Counted from the stretch's first letter, positions 14,994 to 26,555 are shown. The stretch is DNA of 50,596 nucleotides from an uncultured Bacteroidales bacterium (GCA_944321155.1 CALUKG010000008.1:1-50596), one strand, 5' to 3'. Numbers and translations are program-made. Notes: generated by a model not told the origin, from the letters alone.

Positions 14994-17813
14994 TTATTGT
15001 TTCAACAGTTTATAAGCCTGCTGAGCTTTTTCAAAGTTAACGATTAACAGATACATGCCGCTTCGTAAACCACTCATATCCATTTGTTCAACGTCTCCAT
15101 TGACTGACATTATGATTTGTCCCTGAAGGTTCATCAACATGGCTCGTTTGATGAGTTCTTCTGTGCGGATATTGACGTAGTCAGTGACATAAGTAGGATA
15201 AACCATACACTCTGTTTCATATTGAGGTGTTTCTATTGCATCCGGATAAGTGTATTCTGGTGGCAAAACAGGCAAAGTGTATTTCTTGGTAGTATAAATA
15301 CGCAACTCACCTGGCTGCAAGGTAATTGTTTGTGCGAGATTAGTAACGTTCAATTCTGTTTGGTCGTAGTAGTCATACCATTTGCCTGTGGCAGGGAAAG
15401 GATCGACAGAAACTGCGCCAGTAAATTCATCTCCCCCTTCTACATTGAAATTACCTACGACAACGATACGTTCTCCATTGTATTCCCACTGAATGTAACG
15501 TGCGGCAGCGCCACTATTAACCATGGTTCTGCAGGTGCCGTTCAAAAAGAACTCTGGAGAGAGCAGTTCTGTACGCAAGCGTATCAGTTGTGCCATTTTG
15601 GCGTATGCGTTCATACGTTTGGCATCTTTATACCATCCCAAAGTTTCGGGAACAGGTTTAGGGTCAACACGGTGGTCTTCTCCTTCAACATAAACACCGT
15701 CTGCACCGCTGGTTATAGAGAAGTTATAGCCTAATTCCTGGAATTGCCACATCATTTTCGGGCCTTTCATAAGGAGGTTAAATGCTCCTACCAATGGAAC
15801 TCGTTTGAGGCGGGCTGTTTCATCAGATTTTACATTGCCATTACCCCATTGGAGTGCCTTGAACTGGTTACGTTCTTCATCATGGCTTTCACAGAAATAA
15901 ACCCAGCCTTGCTTGTTGCATTGGCTGATGTTGCCATCACCCTCTTTCAACCATCCCATTGCCAATTGAGAATAAGAGTTGTTCATGCCTTGTCCGCCAC
16001 CCCAGCACATCATGCCGTTGTTGACAAATCCTTGCTCTTCATTGCTGGTCCAGTGTTCCAGAATGAAGTAGGCATTCGGGTCAGCTTCTTTTACTGCATC
16101 ATAATAACCATTGATAAGCGCAACACGATTGTTGCAGTTTGGACCGCAAATACCTTTGGTCAGGTCCATGCGATAACCGTCAATCTTGTATTCTTCTATC
16201 CAATATTTCAATACGCGTTTGAAATAGTTCTGTGTACCGATGAAATCGTGGTTGAAGTCTTGGTGTACACTGGCATCATGAGGTGCTTTGGTGTTAAACC
16301 ATGGGTTGTTTTCCGCTACACCGCTTGCTCCGTAATATAGTTTGGCAAATGGATTGATGCCGGAAGCATGATTGAATACCATATCAAGGATAACGGCTAT
16401 GCCTCTTTTGTGGCATTCGTCAATCAAAGTCTTGTAGGCTTCCGGGGTTCCGTAACATTTATCTGGGGCAAAATAGTGGTTAGGATTGTAACCCCAGCTG
16501 ATATTACCGTCAAATTCGGTTACGGGCATCAGTTCCAAGGCATTGATACCTAGATTCTGCAAATAGTCCAAACGGTTGATGACAGCCTGAATGGTTCTGG
16601 CGGGGCTGAAGTCATGTACCCACAATTCGTAAATGACCAGATTGTTTTTGTCTGGACGTTGGAAGTTAATCGTTGCATCGCTCCACTCAAATTCAGGTTG
16701 GGCTGTTTGAATGACAGAAGCCAATCCGTCTGCAGCTTTCGGCAGTGTTGGAAGGTTTGGATATACTTCTTCGGAAATATATTGGTCGTTCCACGGGTCA
16801 AGCACTTTTTCCGTGTAGGCATCACTGATTTTTATCAGTTTGCCGCCTATTTTTACGGCATATTGGAAAGCGTATTCCACTCCAGGTTCTAATCCGTCAA
16901 TGGTCAACCAGAAATAGCCGGGGTTGGTCGCATCCTTCTTCATCTGATAATCGGCTGAATAGCTCCAGTTATTGAAATCCCCAATTACAAATACATTGTC
17001 GGCCTGTACATTGTTCTTGTCCATGGCATACATCACGAGTGAAACCTTGGTATCATCGGTTTCATCATAGTTGATACCATCAATAAGACCAGCGGGACGT
17101 GCGGCAGAGACTGCTTCGGCTACTACACAAATGGTAAGGGTGTCGCTTACGGTTTCATTGGCATTGCTTGCGGTAACAACACATTCATAATCACCTGTTG
17201 TAGTGAAGGATTGTGTATAAGTAAGTTCTGTGTTGGCAGAAACACTTTTCTTGGTTTCACCATTGATGGTGAGGGTAATATTGGCATTCTCAGAAGCAAC
17301 AGCATCAAATATTACTTCGCTTCCACTTTCAATCAGCTGGGAACCGTCAGGCTGCTCAAACTTGATTTGCAGACCTTCATCATAAATCTGTACAAAGATA
17401 TCGCCTCCATCAGCGGTTTTTCCTTCTTTTGTTCCTGAAGGACCGTCATTGAAGACAAATGCCAGCTTTTCAATTGTTTCTGCTGTGGGGCATTCGTAAT
17501 AGCTATACATGTCGTCAATTACCAATTGCCAGTTGCTGCCCACTTTTGTCATTTTATATTTGGCTTCACCGCCACGCCATTCTGGAGCGTATTTCCAGTC
17601 CGTGTCAGATGTGCTTGCTGTTGTAATAACTCCCGTGTGGGCATAACATGCTGTTGCGCCGACCATGCCTTGGTTACCTTCATTAGGATTGAAGGTGACA
17701 ACGATTCTTCCTCTGTAATTACTGGTAATAAATGCCGGTTCGGTGGTTACAACTTGTGCCATGATTGCTACCGGCAACAACAAGGCTACAAACAAATATA
17801 GGAGTCTTTTCAT
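14994..17813 (-). CDS. Secreted GH13 alpha-amylase-family enzyme with T9SS-like C-terminal domain
   Basis: A 939-residue glycosidase. In order: signal peptide (1-19, ending in MAQ); a beta domain resembling starch-binding modules (20-150); an Ig-like domain (151-235); a CBM48-like domain (255-345, with FVIGDFNNWS); the GH13 barrel (about 390-780); a C-terminal beta domain; and a sorting-like domain (about 868-939, MVYPTYVTDYVNI...LRSGMYLLIVNF...YKLLKQ). Catalytic residues appear intact: Asp550 in GYRMD, Glu586 in FILEHW, Asp645 in SHDEE, with DMVFNH as region I. The likely substrate is starch or glycogen-like alpha-glucan at the cell surface. The C-terminus resembles type A cargo domains of the type IX secretion system. 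The gene stands alone with its own terminator. Confidence 0.9.
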   Translation of the reverse strand: MKRLLYLFVALLLPVAIMAQVVTTEPAFITSNYRGRIVVTFNPNEGNQGMVGATACYAHTGVITTASTSDTDWKYAPEWRGGEAKYKMTKVGSNWQLVIDDMYSYYECPTAETIEKLAFVFNDGPSGTKEGKTADGGDIFVQIYDEGLQIKFEQPDGSQLIESGSEVIFDAVASENANITLTINGETKKSVSANTELTYTQSFTTTGDYECVVTASNANETVSDTLTICVVAEAVSAARPAGLIDGINYDETDDTKVSLVMYAMDKNNVQADNVFVIGDFNNWSYSADYQMKKDATNPGYFWLTIDGLEPGVEYAFQYAVKIGGKLIKISDAYTEKVLDPWNDQYISEEVYPNLPTLPKAADGLASVIQTAQPEFEWSDATINFQRPDKNNLVIYELWVHDFSPARTIQAVINRLDYLQNLGINALELMPVTEFDGNISWGYNPNHYFAPDKCYGTPEAYKTLIDECHKRGIAVILDMVFNHASGINPFAKLYYGASGVAENNPWFNTKAPHDASVHQDFNHDFIGTQNYFKRVLKYWIEEYKIDGYRMDLTKGICGPNCNNRVALINGYYDAVKEADPNAYFILEHWTSNEEQGFVNNGMMCWGGGQGMNNSYSQLAMGWLKEGDGNISQCNKQGWVYFCESHDEERNQFKALQWGNGNVKSDETARLKRVPLVGAFNLLMKGPKMMWQFQELGYNFSITSGADGVYVEGEDHRVDPKPVPETLGWYKDAKRMNAYAKMAQLIRLRTELLSPEFFLNGTCRTMVNSGAAARYIQWEYNGERIVVVGNFNVEGGDEFTGAVSVDPFPATGKWYDYYDQTELNVTNLAQTITLQPGELRIYTTKKYTLPVLPPEYTYPDAIETPQYETECMVYPTYVTDYVNIRTEELIKRAMLMNLQGQIIMSVNGDVEQMDMSGLRSGMYLLIVNFEKAQQAYKLLKQ

Positions 17814-17932
17814 GATAAAGAATTAAAAGTTTGTCTGCAAATTTACAGCAAGAATTTGTGCCGTGAAACACATTTCTGACGAACTGTCGGATTCCGTGTA
17901 TGAATGGTTGAATCGGCAGGAAGAATTGAAAG

Positions 17933-18604
17933 CTAATGAGAAAACGGGTTGTAACTGATGTTGTTGTCAAATATGTCCGTATCATCTTTTTTCTTAACCC
18001 ATCTTACTGCTTTGTCGGTAATGGGCAACATGATAATCTCATAAGTTGTCTTCATGATGGTTTGCGTCATGACAAGGTTTAAAATATCATGTAATGAGAT
18101 TTGGCCGGCAAATGCAATGCTGAAGAAAATAATGGAATCAGCTCCTTCACCGGCGATGGTAGAGGCGATGGCCCTAAGAGAAAAGCCTTTGCCTTTTTGC
18201 AATACTTTCATCTTGCTCATGACAAATGCATTCAGGAATGAACCGCATAAGAAGGCAATGAAACTGGCTATGGTTATGCGTTGTGTGTTGCCAAGAACGA
18301 GACTGAAAGCTTCCTGATGGGTGAAATTTTCTGAACCGGGTACCCAAATGCTGAGTCGGAATACCACCACTGTCAGGAAATTCATCAGAAAGCCCATCCA
18401 GATGATAAGTGATGCTTTCTTATAGCCCCAAACTTCAGCTATGACGTCATTGACAATATAGGATATGGGAAAAATCAGCAAACCAGCTGTGGCCTCTATA
18501 GGACCGATTTGGATAAGTTTTTGTTCAACGATATTGGCTACGATAAGGCATACGGTAAAGAGCATGCCGCACAGCATGAATGCAATAGATACTTGTTGTT
18601 TCAT
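17933..18604 (-). CDS. yhhQ: Queuosine precursor transporter (YhhQ/DUF165 family)
   Basis: A 223-residue inner-membrane protein with about six helices. Family marks are GLLIFPISYIVNDVIAEVWGYKKA near residues 41-64 and the later GEGADSIIFFSIAFAG. YhhQ proteins import queuine or preQ0/preQ1 for the modified base at tRNA position 34. Length is normal. It is the last gene of a minus-strand run metF-DUF4834-yhhQ with a 62-bp gap before it. That gap carries two small inverted pairs (AAGCTG/CAGCTT and GAGCC/GGCTC), but I could not match them to a preQ1 riboswitch. Confidence 0.88.
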   Translation of the reverse strand: MKQQVSIAFMLCGMLFTVCLIVANIVEQKLIQIGPIEATAGLLIFPISYIVNDVIAEVWGYKKASLIIWMGFLMNFLTVVVFRLSIWVPGSENFTHQEAFSLVLGNTQRITIASFIAFLCGSFLNAFVMSKMKVLQKGKGFSLRAIASTIAGEGADSIIFFSIAFAGQISLHDILNLVMTQTIMKTTYEIIMLPITDKAVRWVKKKDDTDIFDNNISYNPFSH

Positions 18605-18665
18605 TTGTCCCTGTTTTGTTTATGAGCCTTGGCTCAAAGCTGGTTTCCTAGTTACAGCTTGTGGA

Positions 18666-18878
18666 TTAATCTTCTTTTATCTCTTCATATTCTACGTCTT
18701 CGGCCTGACTGTCGTCAAACTTTCTTTTTGCTTTCTGAGGATATATATATTCCTGCTGCTTATTCGGCTTGTCTTGTCTGAATGCACTGAAAATCCGCTT
18801 GAAAAAAGCAAAGGCTCCAATCACGAGAAATAAGAAGCAAAAGAATAGAAAAAATAATATGAATCCGATTATGTGCAT
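18666..18878 (-). CDS. DUF4834-type small membrane protein
   Basis: A 70-residue protein: one strongly hydrophobic segment (residues 3-24, IIGFILFFLFFCFLFLVIGAFA) followed by a polar, charged tail (RIFSAFRQDKPNKQQEYIYPQKAKRKFDD...EEIKED). The layout and length match DUF4834, a Bacteroidetes family of unknown function. It lies 22 bp after metF on the same strand and is likely co-transcribed. No function can be inferred beyond membrane anchoring. Confidence 0.65.
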   Translation of the reverse strand: MHIIGFILFFLFFCFLFLVIGAFAFFKRIFSAFRQDKPNKQQEYIYPQKAKRKFDDSQAEDVEYEEIKED

Positions 18879-18899
18879 GGTGGATGGAATGAGTGGTTA

Positions 18900-19847
18900 T
18901 TAAAAAACTTGCTGAGCGACGCGTTTTACACTTGGGGTTGCCATGAGTGTATAGAAATGAATGCTTGGCACTCCATATTTCACTAGCTCTTGTGCCTGTA
19001 GTGTACACCATTCAACGCCAACTTCTGTTGCCTCTGCGTCGGTTTTGCATTTGCGCAACTCAGCGGCAAGTGCTTCGGGTAAGTCCACGTGAAATACTTT
19101 GGGCAATACATTGATTTGATTACAGAGCGTAATAGGTTTCAAGCCGGGAATGATGGGCACATTGATTCCTATCTGCCGACATTTTTCTACAAAACGGAAA
19201 TAGGCATTATTGTCAAAAAACATTTGAGTAACAAGATATTCGGCTCCTCCTTCCACTTTTTTCTTGGCCCAATAGAGATCTGATTCAAGGTTGGGAGCCT
19301 CGTCATGCTTTTCTGGGTAACAAGCCATGCCATAAGAGAATTTTTCCCCTGTTTCGGTCATGGGAAGCCCATCGGCAAAGAAACCATTGTTGAAGGCGTT
19401 TACCTGCGCTTGCAGGTCGGTGGCATGTACATTGCCCGTTGGAATATATGTTTTCTCATGCTTGGCTTTATCGCCACGTAACAACAGCAGGTCTGTGATG
19501 CCGAGAAATTGCAGGTCAATCAGCACGTATTCGGTTTCTTCTCTTGTAAAACCACTGCATAATATGTGTGGAACGACAGGAATTCCATATTTGTGCTGAA
19601 TGGCGGCAGCAATGGCTACTGTGCCCGGGCGATGCCTTTCAGAAACTCTTTCGAAAAGTCCCTGCGCGTTTTCCCTATATACCAATTCACTTCTGTGGGT
19701 CGTGATATTAATGTATTTGGGGTCAAACTCACGCAATGTGTCAATGGTTTTATATACGGATTCGAGGCCCTTACCTTTCAATGGAGGGAGCAACTCGAAT
19801 GAAAAAGCTGTTTTTTCACTGGATGCAATTCTGTCAATAACGCTCAT
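18900..19847 (-). CDS. metF: Methylenetetrahydrofolate reductase
   Basis: A 315-residue flavoenzyme that reduces 5,10-methylene-THF to 5-methyl-THF for methionine synthesis. Visible blocks are FSFELLPPLKGKG with the catalytic-type Glu near the N-terminus, YINITTHRSE, HILCSGFTREE, LLLLRGDK (folate/FAD site), and AEYLVTQMFFDN. The TIM-barrel length is normal. The frame is open further upstream to 19916, but the -7 box at 19889-19896 lies inside that extension, so the ATG at 19847 is chosen. It is followed by DUF4834 and yhhQ genes on the same strand. Confidence 0.93.
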   Translation of the reverse strand: MSVIDRIASSEKTAFSFELLPPLKGKGLESVYKTIDTLREFDPKYINITTHRSELVYRENAQGLFERVSERHRPGTVAIAAAIQHKYGIPVVPHILCSGFTREETEYVLIDLQFLGITDLLLLRGDKAKHEKTYIPTGNVHATDLQAQVNAFNNGFFADGLPMTETGEKFSYGMACYPEKHDEAPNLESDLYWAKKKVEGGAEYLVTQMFFDNNAYFRFVEKCRQIGINVPIIPGLKPITLCNQINVLPKVFHVDLPEALAAELRKCKTDAEATEVGVEWCTLQAQELVKYGVPSIHFYTLMATPSVKRVAQQVF

Positions 19848-19888
19848 ACCTTCTTCGTCTAATACCTGTACAAAATCTAATGCCAGCG

Positions 19889-19921
19889 CAAAGGTAATGT
19901 TTTTTGTTTTTTCCAAACAAA
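19889..19921 (-). promoter_or_regulatory. Promoter of metF
   Basis: The minus strand has TTTG (19921-19918; a second TTTG at 19917-19914), then TACCTTTG (19896-19889). Spacing is 21 or 17 bp. It lies 42 bp upstream of the chosen metF start. Confidence 0.55.
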
Positions 19922-20094
19922 TTGTGCCATAGTTCTTCCGATTTTTTGGTCAGTATATGTAAGATGGCATGAATATATGGTAGGTTTTTGTTGATTGTTA
20001 ATGATATTTTTATGTCGATTGGTGCACAAATGGTGAAATATGTGCTGATTTTTGGATTTTTCGGAGATAATTGATTCTAAAGGCTACTTAATGC

Positions 20095-20125
20095 TTTGTT
20101 TTGTGTCTGCTTTGTCTTATTTTTG
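20095..20125 (+). promoter_or_regulatory. Promoter of sufB
   Basis: TTTG (20095-20098), a 19-bp spacer and TATTTTTG (20118-20125) match the Bacteroidetes consensus. Confidence 0.6.
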
Positions 20126-20191
20126 CACAATAATTGTACCTGGCAATTTTTGCCCGTGTAAATTATGTCGGATTTAGCTAGAATTTGAAAT

Positions 20192-21634
20192 ATGCGCGAA
20201 GATGAAAATTTGCTGAATGACTTGACGTCAGGCGAGTATAAATATGGTTTTACAACAGATATTGAAACGGAAGTGGTTCCGATGGGTATCAATGAGGAAA
20301 TCATCCGTTTAATATCCGCCAAAAAAGAAGAGCCGGAATGGTTGCTGGAGTTCCGTTTGAGAGCATATAGGAAATGGAAGACAATGGAAATGCCCCGTTG
20401 GGCGCACCTTGATATTCCCGAAATTGATTATCAGAAAATATCCTACTATGCAGCTCCACGTAAAAATGCGCCTGGTAGTCTGGATGAGGTGGATCCTGAA
20501 TTGTTGAAGACTTTTGAGAAACTGGGTATTCCCTTGGAGGAGCAAAAAGCATTGTCGGGTATGGCTGTTGATGCGGTAATGGATAGTGTTTCTGTAAAAA
20601 CAACGTTTAGAGATAATTTGGCGGAGTTGGGTATAATTTTCTGTTCCTTCTCGGAGGCGGTTAAACATCATCCTGATTTAGTTCAAAAATATCTGGGGTC
20701 TGTTGTTCCTTATACGGATAACTTCTTTGCGGCATTGAATTGTGCGGTATTTTCCGATGGATCTTTTGTTTATATTCCAAAAGGGGTAAGATGTCCAATG
20801 GAATTGTCAACCTATTTCCGTATCAACGCCTTGAATACCGGACAGTTTGAACGTACGCTGATTGTGGCAGATGAAGGAAGTTATGTTTCTTATTTGGAAG
20901 GATGTACAGCGCCTATGAGAGATGAAAACCAATTGCATGCTGCCATTGTAGAGATTGTAGTGTTGAAAGATGCGGAAGTGAAATATTCTACTGTGCAGAA
21001 TTGGTATCCAGGCGATAAAGACGGAAAGGGTGGTATTTACAATTTTGTTACAAAGCGTGGTATTTGCAAGGGAGACAATGCAAAACTATCATGGACACAG
21101 GTGGAAACGGGTTCTGCTATAACATGGAAATACCCGAGTTGTATTTTAAAGGGGGATAATTCCTCTGCGGAATTCTATTCAGTTGCAGTAACCAATAACT
21201 ACCAGCAGGCGGATACGGGAACAAAGATGATTCATCTGGGATCAAATACGCGTAGCCGTATTATTTCTAAAGGTATTTCCGCAGGAAAAAGCCAGAATAG
21301 CTATCGTGGTTTGGTAAAAGTTGCTTCAAATGCGGAAAATTGCAGAAATTTTTCACAGTGTGATAGTCTACTTCTTGGAGACCAATGTGGTGCCCACACT
21401 TTCCCAGATATGCAGATAGGTAATAAAACGGCTGTTGTTGAGCATGAGGCTACGACTTCAAAAATCAGTGAAGATCAATTGTTTTATTGCAATCAGCGCG
21501 GTATAGGAACTGAAGATGCTGTGGGTTTGATAATTAATGGCTATGCCAAGGAGGTTATCAATAAATTGCCAATGGAATTTGCGGTTGAGGCACAAAAACT
21601 ATTGCAGGTTAGTCTGGAAGGGTCCGTTGGATAA
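20192..21634 (+). CDS. sufB: Fe-S cluster assembly scaffold SufB
   Basis: A 480-residue SufB, the scaffold subunit of the SufBCD complex that builds Fe-S clusters in the cytoplasm. Family blocks are GYKYGF-like [12 protein letters not shown] at the start, [72 protein letters not shown], and the C-terminal [16 protein letters not shown]...[22 protein letters not shown] with clustered Cys. Length is normal. The usual neighbours sufC, sufD and sufS are absent: the next gene, 205 bp downstream, codes for a HIT protein. A good promoter drives it. The other suf genes must lie elsewhere or be replaced. Confidence 0.96.
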   Translation: MREDENLLNDLTSGEYKYGFTTDIETEVVPMGINEEIIRLISAKKEEPEWLLEFRLRAYRKWKTMEMPRWAHLDIPEIDYQKISYYAAPRKNAPGSLDEVDPELLKTFEKLGIPLEEQKALSGMAVDAVMDSVSVKTTFRDNLAELGIIFCSFSEAVKHHPDLVQKYLGSVVPYTDNFFAALNCAVFSDGSFVYIPKGVRCPMELSTYFRINALNTGQFERTLIVADEGSYVSYLEGCTAPMRDENQLHAAIVEIVVLKDAEVKYSTVQNWYPGDKDGKGGIYNFVTKRGICKGDNAKLSWTQVETGSAITWKYPSCILKGDNSSAEFYSVAVTNNYQQADTGTKMIHLGSNTRSRIISKGISAGKSQNSYRGLVKVASNAENCRNFSQCDSLLLGDQCGAHTFPDMQIGNKTAVVEHEATTSKISEDQLFYCNQRGIGTEDAVGLIINGYAKEVINKLPMEFAVEAQKLLQVSLEGSVG

Positions 21635-21839
21635 TACCAAGTCATATGATATGATAATGTTAGGTATTTTGTTAGATGAAGTCTGTGATACGTGACAAGA
21701 TATTGCCTATTTGCATACCAAACATGTGTTTTTGTTGCTTTTTTGTTTATTATGTGTTAAAAAGATAAAGGTTGTAGCGTGCTATTGGTAGAAAAAGTCT
21801 ACTTTTACAAATTGAATTATTATTCCTCCCATTTGCAAT

Positions 21840-22271
21840 ATGAAAAACGTAACAACAGAGTGTATTTATTGTGGGCAAAACGGCACTCGTGACAATTTGA
21901 TGATTGAGATTGCCCAGCTTTCGGTTTCTACAGTGTACTTGTTTAAAGAGCAAACGTACATGGGTCGTTGTATTGTGGCCTATAAAGATCATGTGAAAGA
22001 TTTGCATGAATTGTCGGTAGAAGACCGCAACGCATTTATGGATGATGTTTGCCGTGTTGGCAAAGCATTGGAAAAAGTATTTAATGCTCAGAGTATTAAC
22101 TATGGTATTTTCAATGACCTGATTGCACATTTACATGTTCATCTGGTTCCGAAATACCAAGGTGGTCCTAATTGGGGTGGCACTTTCGATATGGCTCCCA
22201 AGCGGACATTCTTGTCACCAGCCGGTTATGAACGGGTAATAGGTGAGATACGTGCGGAATTAAGTAAATAA
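21840..22271 (+). CDS. HIT-family nucleotide hydrolase/transferase
   Basis: A 143-residue histidine-triad protein. The motif HLHVHLVPK gives H97-x-H99-x-H101, with the preceding NYGIFNDLIAHLH typical of the HIT fold. Near the N-terminus CIYCG (C8, C11) could bind zinc, as in several HIT branches. HIT proteins hydrolyse nucleotide phosphoramidates or dinucleoside polyphosphates; the substrate here is unknown. It begins a rightward run HIT-DUF3127-mnmA with gaps of 19 and 3 bp. No clear promoter consensus was found in the 205 bp upstream. Confidence 0.85.
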   Translation: MKNVTTECIYCGQNGTRDNLMIEIAQLSVSTVYLFKEQTYMGRCIVAYKDHVKDLHELSVEDRNAFMDDVCRVGKALEKVFNAQSINYGIFNDLIAHLHVHLVPKYQGGPNWGGTFDMAPKRTFLSPAGYERVIGEIRAELSK

Positions 22272-22290
22272 ATAGATATTTAGAAAAAGG

Positions 22291-22665
22291 ATGGAAATAC
22301 AGGGAAAGATTATAGCAGTCTTGCCAATGGTAAAAGGCGAGGGGAAAAATGGTGAATGGCGTTTACAAGAATATGTGTTGGAGACCATGGAACAATATCC
22401 TCGTAAGGTTTGCTTCGGGCTTTTTGGTGATAGAATCGATCGTTATCCGGTAGCGATAGACGATGTGGTGACTGTGAGTTTCGATATAGAGAGCCGTGAG
22501 TGGAATGGCCGTTGGTTTACTTCTATTCGAGCATGGAAAGTAGATAAGGTGCAGCCGGAAACTGCGGCGCCCATTCCTCCGATGCCAGGAAATGTTGATT
22601 CGTTTGATGCAGTTGCAGGGGCATCGGCCATGGATGGTGATGATTCTTCAGATTTGCCTTTCTAA
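22291..22665 (+). CDS. DUF3127 protein (OB-fold, SSB-like tail)
   Basis: A 124-residue soluble protein. The first about 90 residues (MEIQGKIIAVLPMVKGEGKNGEWRLQEYVLE...VTVSFDIESREWNGRWFTSIRAWKV) have the strand pattern of a small OB fold and match DUF3127. The tail is a low-complexity Pro/Asp/Ser linker ending in DDSSDLPF, very like the acidic C-terminal tip (DDDIPF) through which single-stranded DNA-binding proteins recruit partner enzymes. Whether it binds DNA is unknown. It lies between the HIT and mnmA genes, 19 and 3 bp away. Confidence 0.75.
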   Translation: MEIQGKIIAVLPMVKGEGKNGEWRLQEYVLETMEQYPRKVCFGLFGDRIDRYPVAIDDVVTVSFDIESREWNGRWFTSIRAWKVDKVQPETAAPIPPMPGNVDSFDAVAGASAMDGDDSSDLPF

Positions 22666-22668
22666 TGT

Positions 22669-23718
22669 ATGAATTCTTGTAAGAGAGTCCTTTTGGGAAT
22701 GAGTGGCGGCACTGATAGTTCGGTGGCCGCCATTTTATTGCGTGAACAGGGCTATGAGGTGGTTGGCATTACATTCCGTTTCCTCCGAACGCCAGCAACG
22801 GATGTGGCAATAAAAATGGCCGTTGTTGTAGCGGAAAATTTGGGTATTGAGCATTATGTGGTGGATGCGGTAGAAGCCTTTTCTGCTGAGGTGCTTGATT
22901 ATTTTGCAGAGGAGTACATGCAGGGCCGAACACCGTTCCCATGTACACGTTGTAATGAGCGGATGAAATGGCCGTTGCTGTTTTTATATGCAGCCAAGTA
23001 TAATTGTGCTAGGGTGGCCACAGGGCATTATGTCAGAGTGGTCACAGAAAATACGTCAGTGCTTCTGGCAATGGGAAAGGACAAAGACAAGGACCAGTCT
23101 TTTTTTCTTTGGCCTTTATATGACAGGGGGGTGGATAAGGTTGTTTTCCCTTTGGGTGAGATGTCTAAAGCGGAGGTGAAAGCATATGCGGAGAGATGTG
23201 GTCTTGAAAAAGTAAACAAACAAAAGGAAAGTACTGGTTTATGCTTCTGCCCTGATGATTATCGCCCCTATCTCTCAAAAGTATTGGAAATAAGGAATCA
23301 GAAGGTCGTTTCTGGTTGTTTTGTTGACGAAAAAGGAAATGTTTTAGGAGAACATTGTGGCTATCCTTTTTATACGGTGGGGCAACGTAGAGGCTTGGGT
23401 TTGCAGCTTAATGCTGCTATGTATGTAAAGGAGATATATCCAGATATGAATAGGGTGGTATTGGCCCCTCATTCCTCGTTGTATAAAACGGAGTTTGTTG
23501 TACGGAATGTGCGTTTCCCATATATGTGCTATATGGATGATAGCCGTTTGTGGGTAAGGATACGCTATCGAAAACAATATACCCCATGTAGAGTGGAGGC
23601 CTTGAAAGATAATAGAATGTGGGTGTGCCTGAATGAGCCGCTCGATGCTGTTGCTCCAGGACAGACTGCTGTGTTCTATTGTGATGAGATGGTAGTGGGC
23701 GGCGGCTATATCGAATAG
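22669..23718 (+). CDS. mnmA: tRNA-specific 2-thiouridylase (MnmA family)
   Basis: A 349-residue ATP-pyrophosphatase enzyme that thiolates U34 of Lys, Glu and Gln tRNAs. The PP-loop reads SGGTDSS (12-18; most family members have SGGVDSS). The catalytic Cys95 lies in PCTRCNERMKW and the partner Cys192 in STGLCFC. The central YTVGQRRGLGL and the C-terminal beta barrel are present. The extra Cys92 and Cys194, forming CxxC and CxC, and the T for V change are typical of a second MnmA branch seen in Bacteroidales, so this may be a paralogue and not the only MnmA. It starts 3 bp after the DUF3127 stop. Confidence 0.9.
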   Translation: MNSCKRVLLGMSGGTDSSVAAILLREQGYEVVGITFRFLRTPATDVAIKMAVVVAENLGIEHYVVDAVEAFSAEVLDYFAEEYMQGRTPFPCTRCNERMKWPLLFLYAAKYNCARVATGHYVRVVTENTSVLLAMGKDKDKDQSFFLWPLYDRGVDKVVFPLGEMSKAEVKAYAERCGLEKVNKQKESTGLCFCPDDYRPYLSKVLEIRNQKVVSGCFVDEKGNVLGEHCGYPFYTVGQRRGLGLQLNAAMYVKEIYPDMNRVVLAPHSSLYKTEFVVRNVRFPYMCYMDDSRLWVRIRYRKQYTPCRVEALKDNRMWVCLNEPLDAVAPGQTAVFYCDEMVVGGGYIE

Positions 23719-26000
<2,282 letters not shown>

Positions 26001-26003
26001 TTT

Positions 26004-26537
26004 ATGAGAATTTGCGTTTATTGTTCATCTAGTGATGGAGTGAATCCTTCTTTTAAAAGGCTTGCTTCTGATTTTGGCAAGTGGTTGGCGACAGAAGGTC
26101 ATACGCTTGTTTATGGCGGAGCTACTGGCGGGTTGATGACTGCTGTGGCCGAGTCCGCTTTCAGTAATGGTGGTCAGGTGATAGGTGTGATTCCACCGAG
26201 TGTGGAGAAGAAAGGAAGAAAAGCACCATGGCCGATTACGTTTTATGAAGTGAGCGATTTGGGCGAGCGCAAAAAGGTGATGAAGGAATATGCTGACTTG
26301 TTTGTTGTTCTGCCGGGAAGTTTTGGGACAATGGACGAAATGTTGGATACCATGGCTGCTGGAATATTGGGTGAACATAACAAGCCGATGATAATGGTGA
26401 ATGCGGACGGCTTCTTTGACCATTTCCTAATGTTGGTTGAAAGGATGAAGAAAGAAGGTATGCTGTCTGATTGTGTTTATAGTTATTATGTCGCTGATAA
26501 TTTACAAGAATGTATTAGCCTTATCAAAAATATTTAA
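26004..26537 (+). CDS. LOG-family Rossmann-fold phosphoribohydrolase-like protein
   Basis: A 177-residue TIGR00730/LOG family protein. Family members hydrolyse nucleoside 5'-monophosphates, including cytokinin ribosides. The nucleotide-binding Rossmann block VYGGATGGLMTAVAESA (about 36-52) and the active-site segment ERKKVMKEYADLFVVLPGSFGTMDE (88-112) are clear. The signature PGGxGTxxE reads PGSFGTMDE, with Ser at the second Gly position. The catalytic R and E are kept. It starts 3 bp after gyrB and is likely co-transcribed. The physiological substrate in bacteria is uncertain. Confidence 0.88.
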   Translation: MRICVYCSSSDGVNPSFKRLASDFGKWLATEGHTLVYGGATGGLMTAVAESAFSNGGQVIGVIPPSVEKKGRKAPWPITFYEVSDLGERKKVMKEYADLFVVLPGSFGTMDEMLDTMAAGILGEHNKPMIMVNADGFFDHFLMLVERMKKEGMLSDCVYSYYVADNLQECISLIKNI

Positions 26538-26555
26538 CTGAAAAAATTGTATCCC

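Larger units (their letters stand above)
19848..20191. other. Divergent intergenic region between metF and sufB
   Basis: About 340 bp hold two promoters facing away from each other (19889-19921 leftward, 20095-20125 rightward). The DNA between them is AT-rich without an ORF, tRNA or strong hairpin that I can see. The 5' leader of sufB is about 60 nt. Confidence 0.6.

Noticed and set aside
18605..18665. Possible preQ1 riboswitch before yhhQ
   Set aside because: Two small inverted pairs are present, but the conserved preQ1-I/II loop and A-rich tail cannot be matched, so I did not call it.
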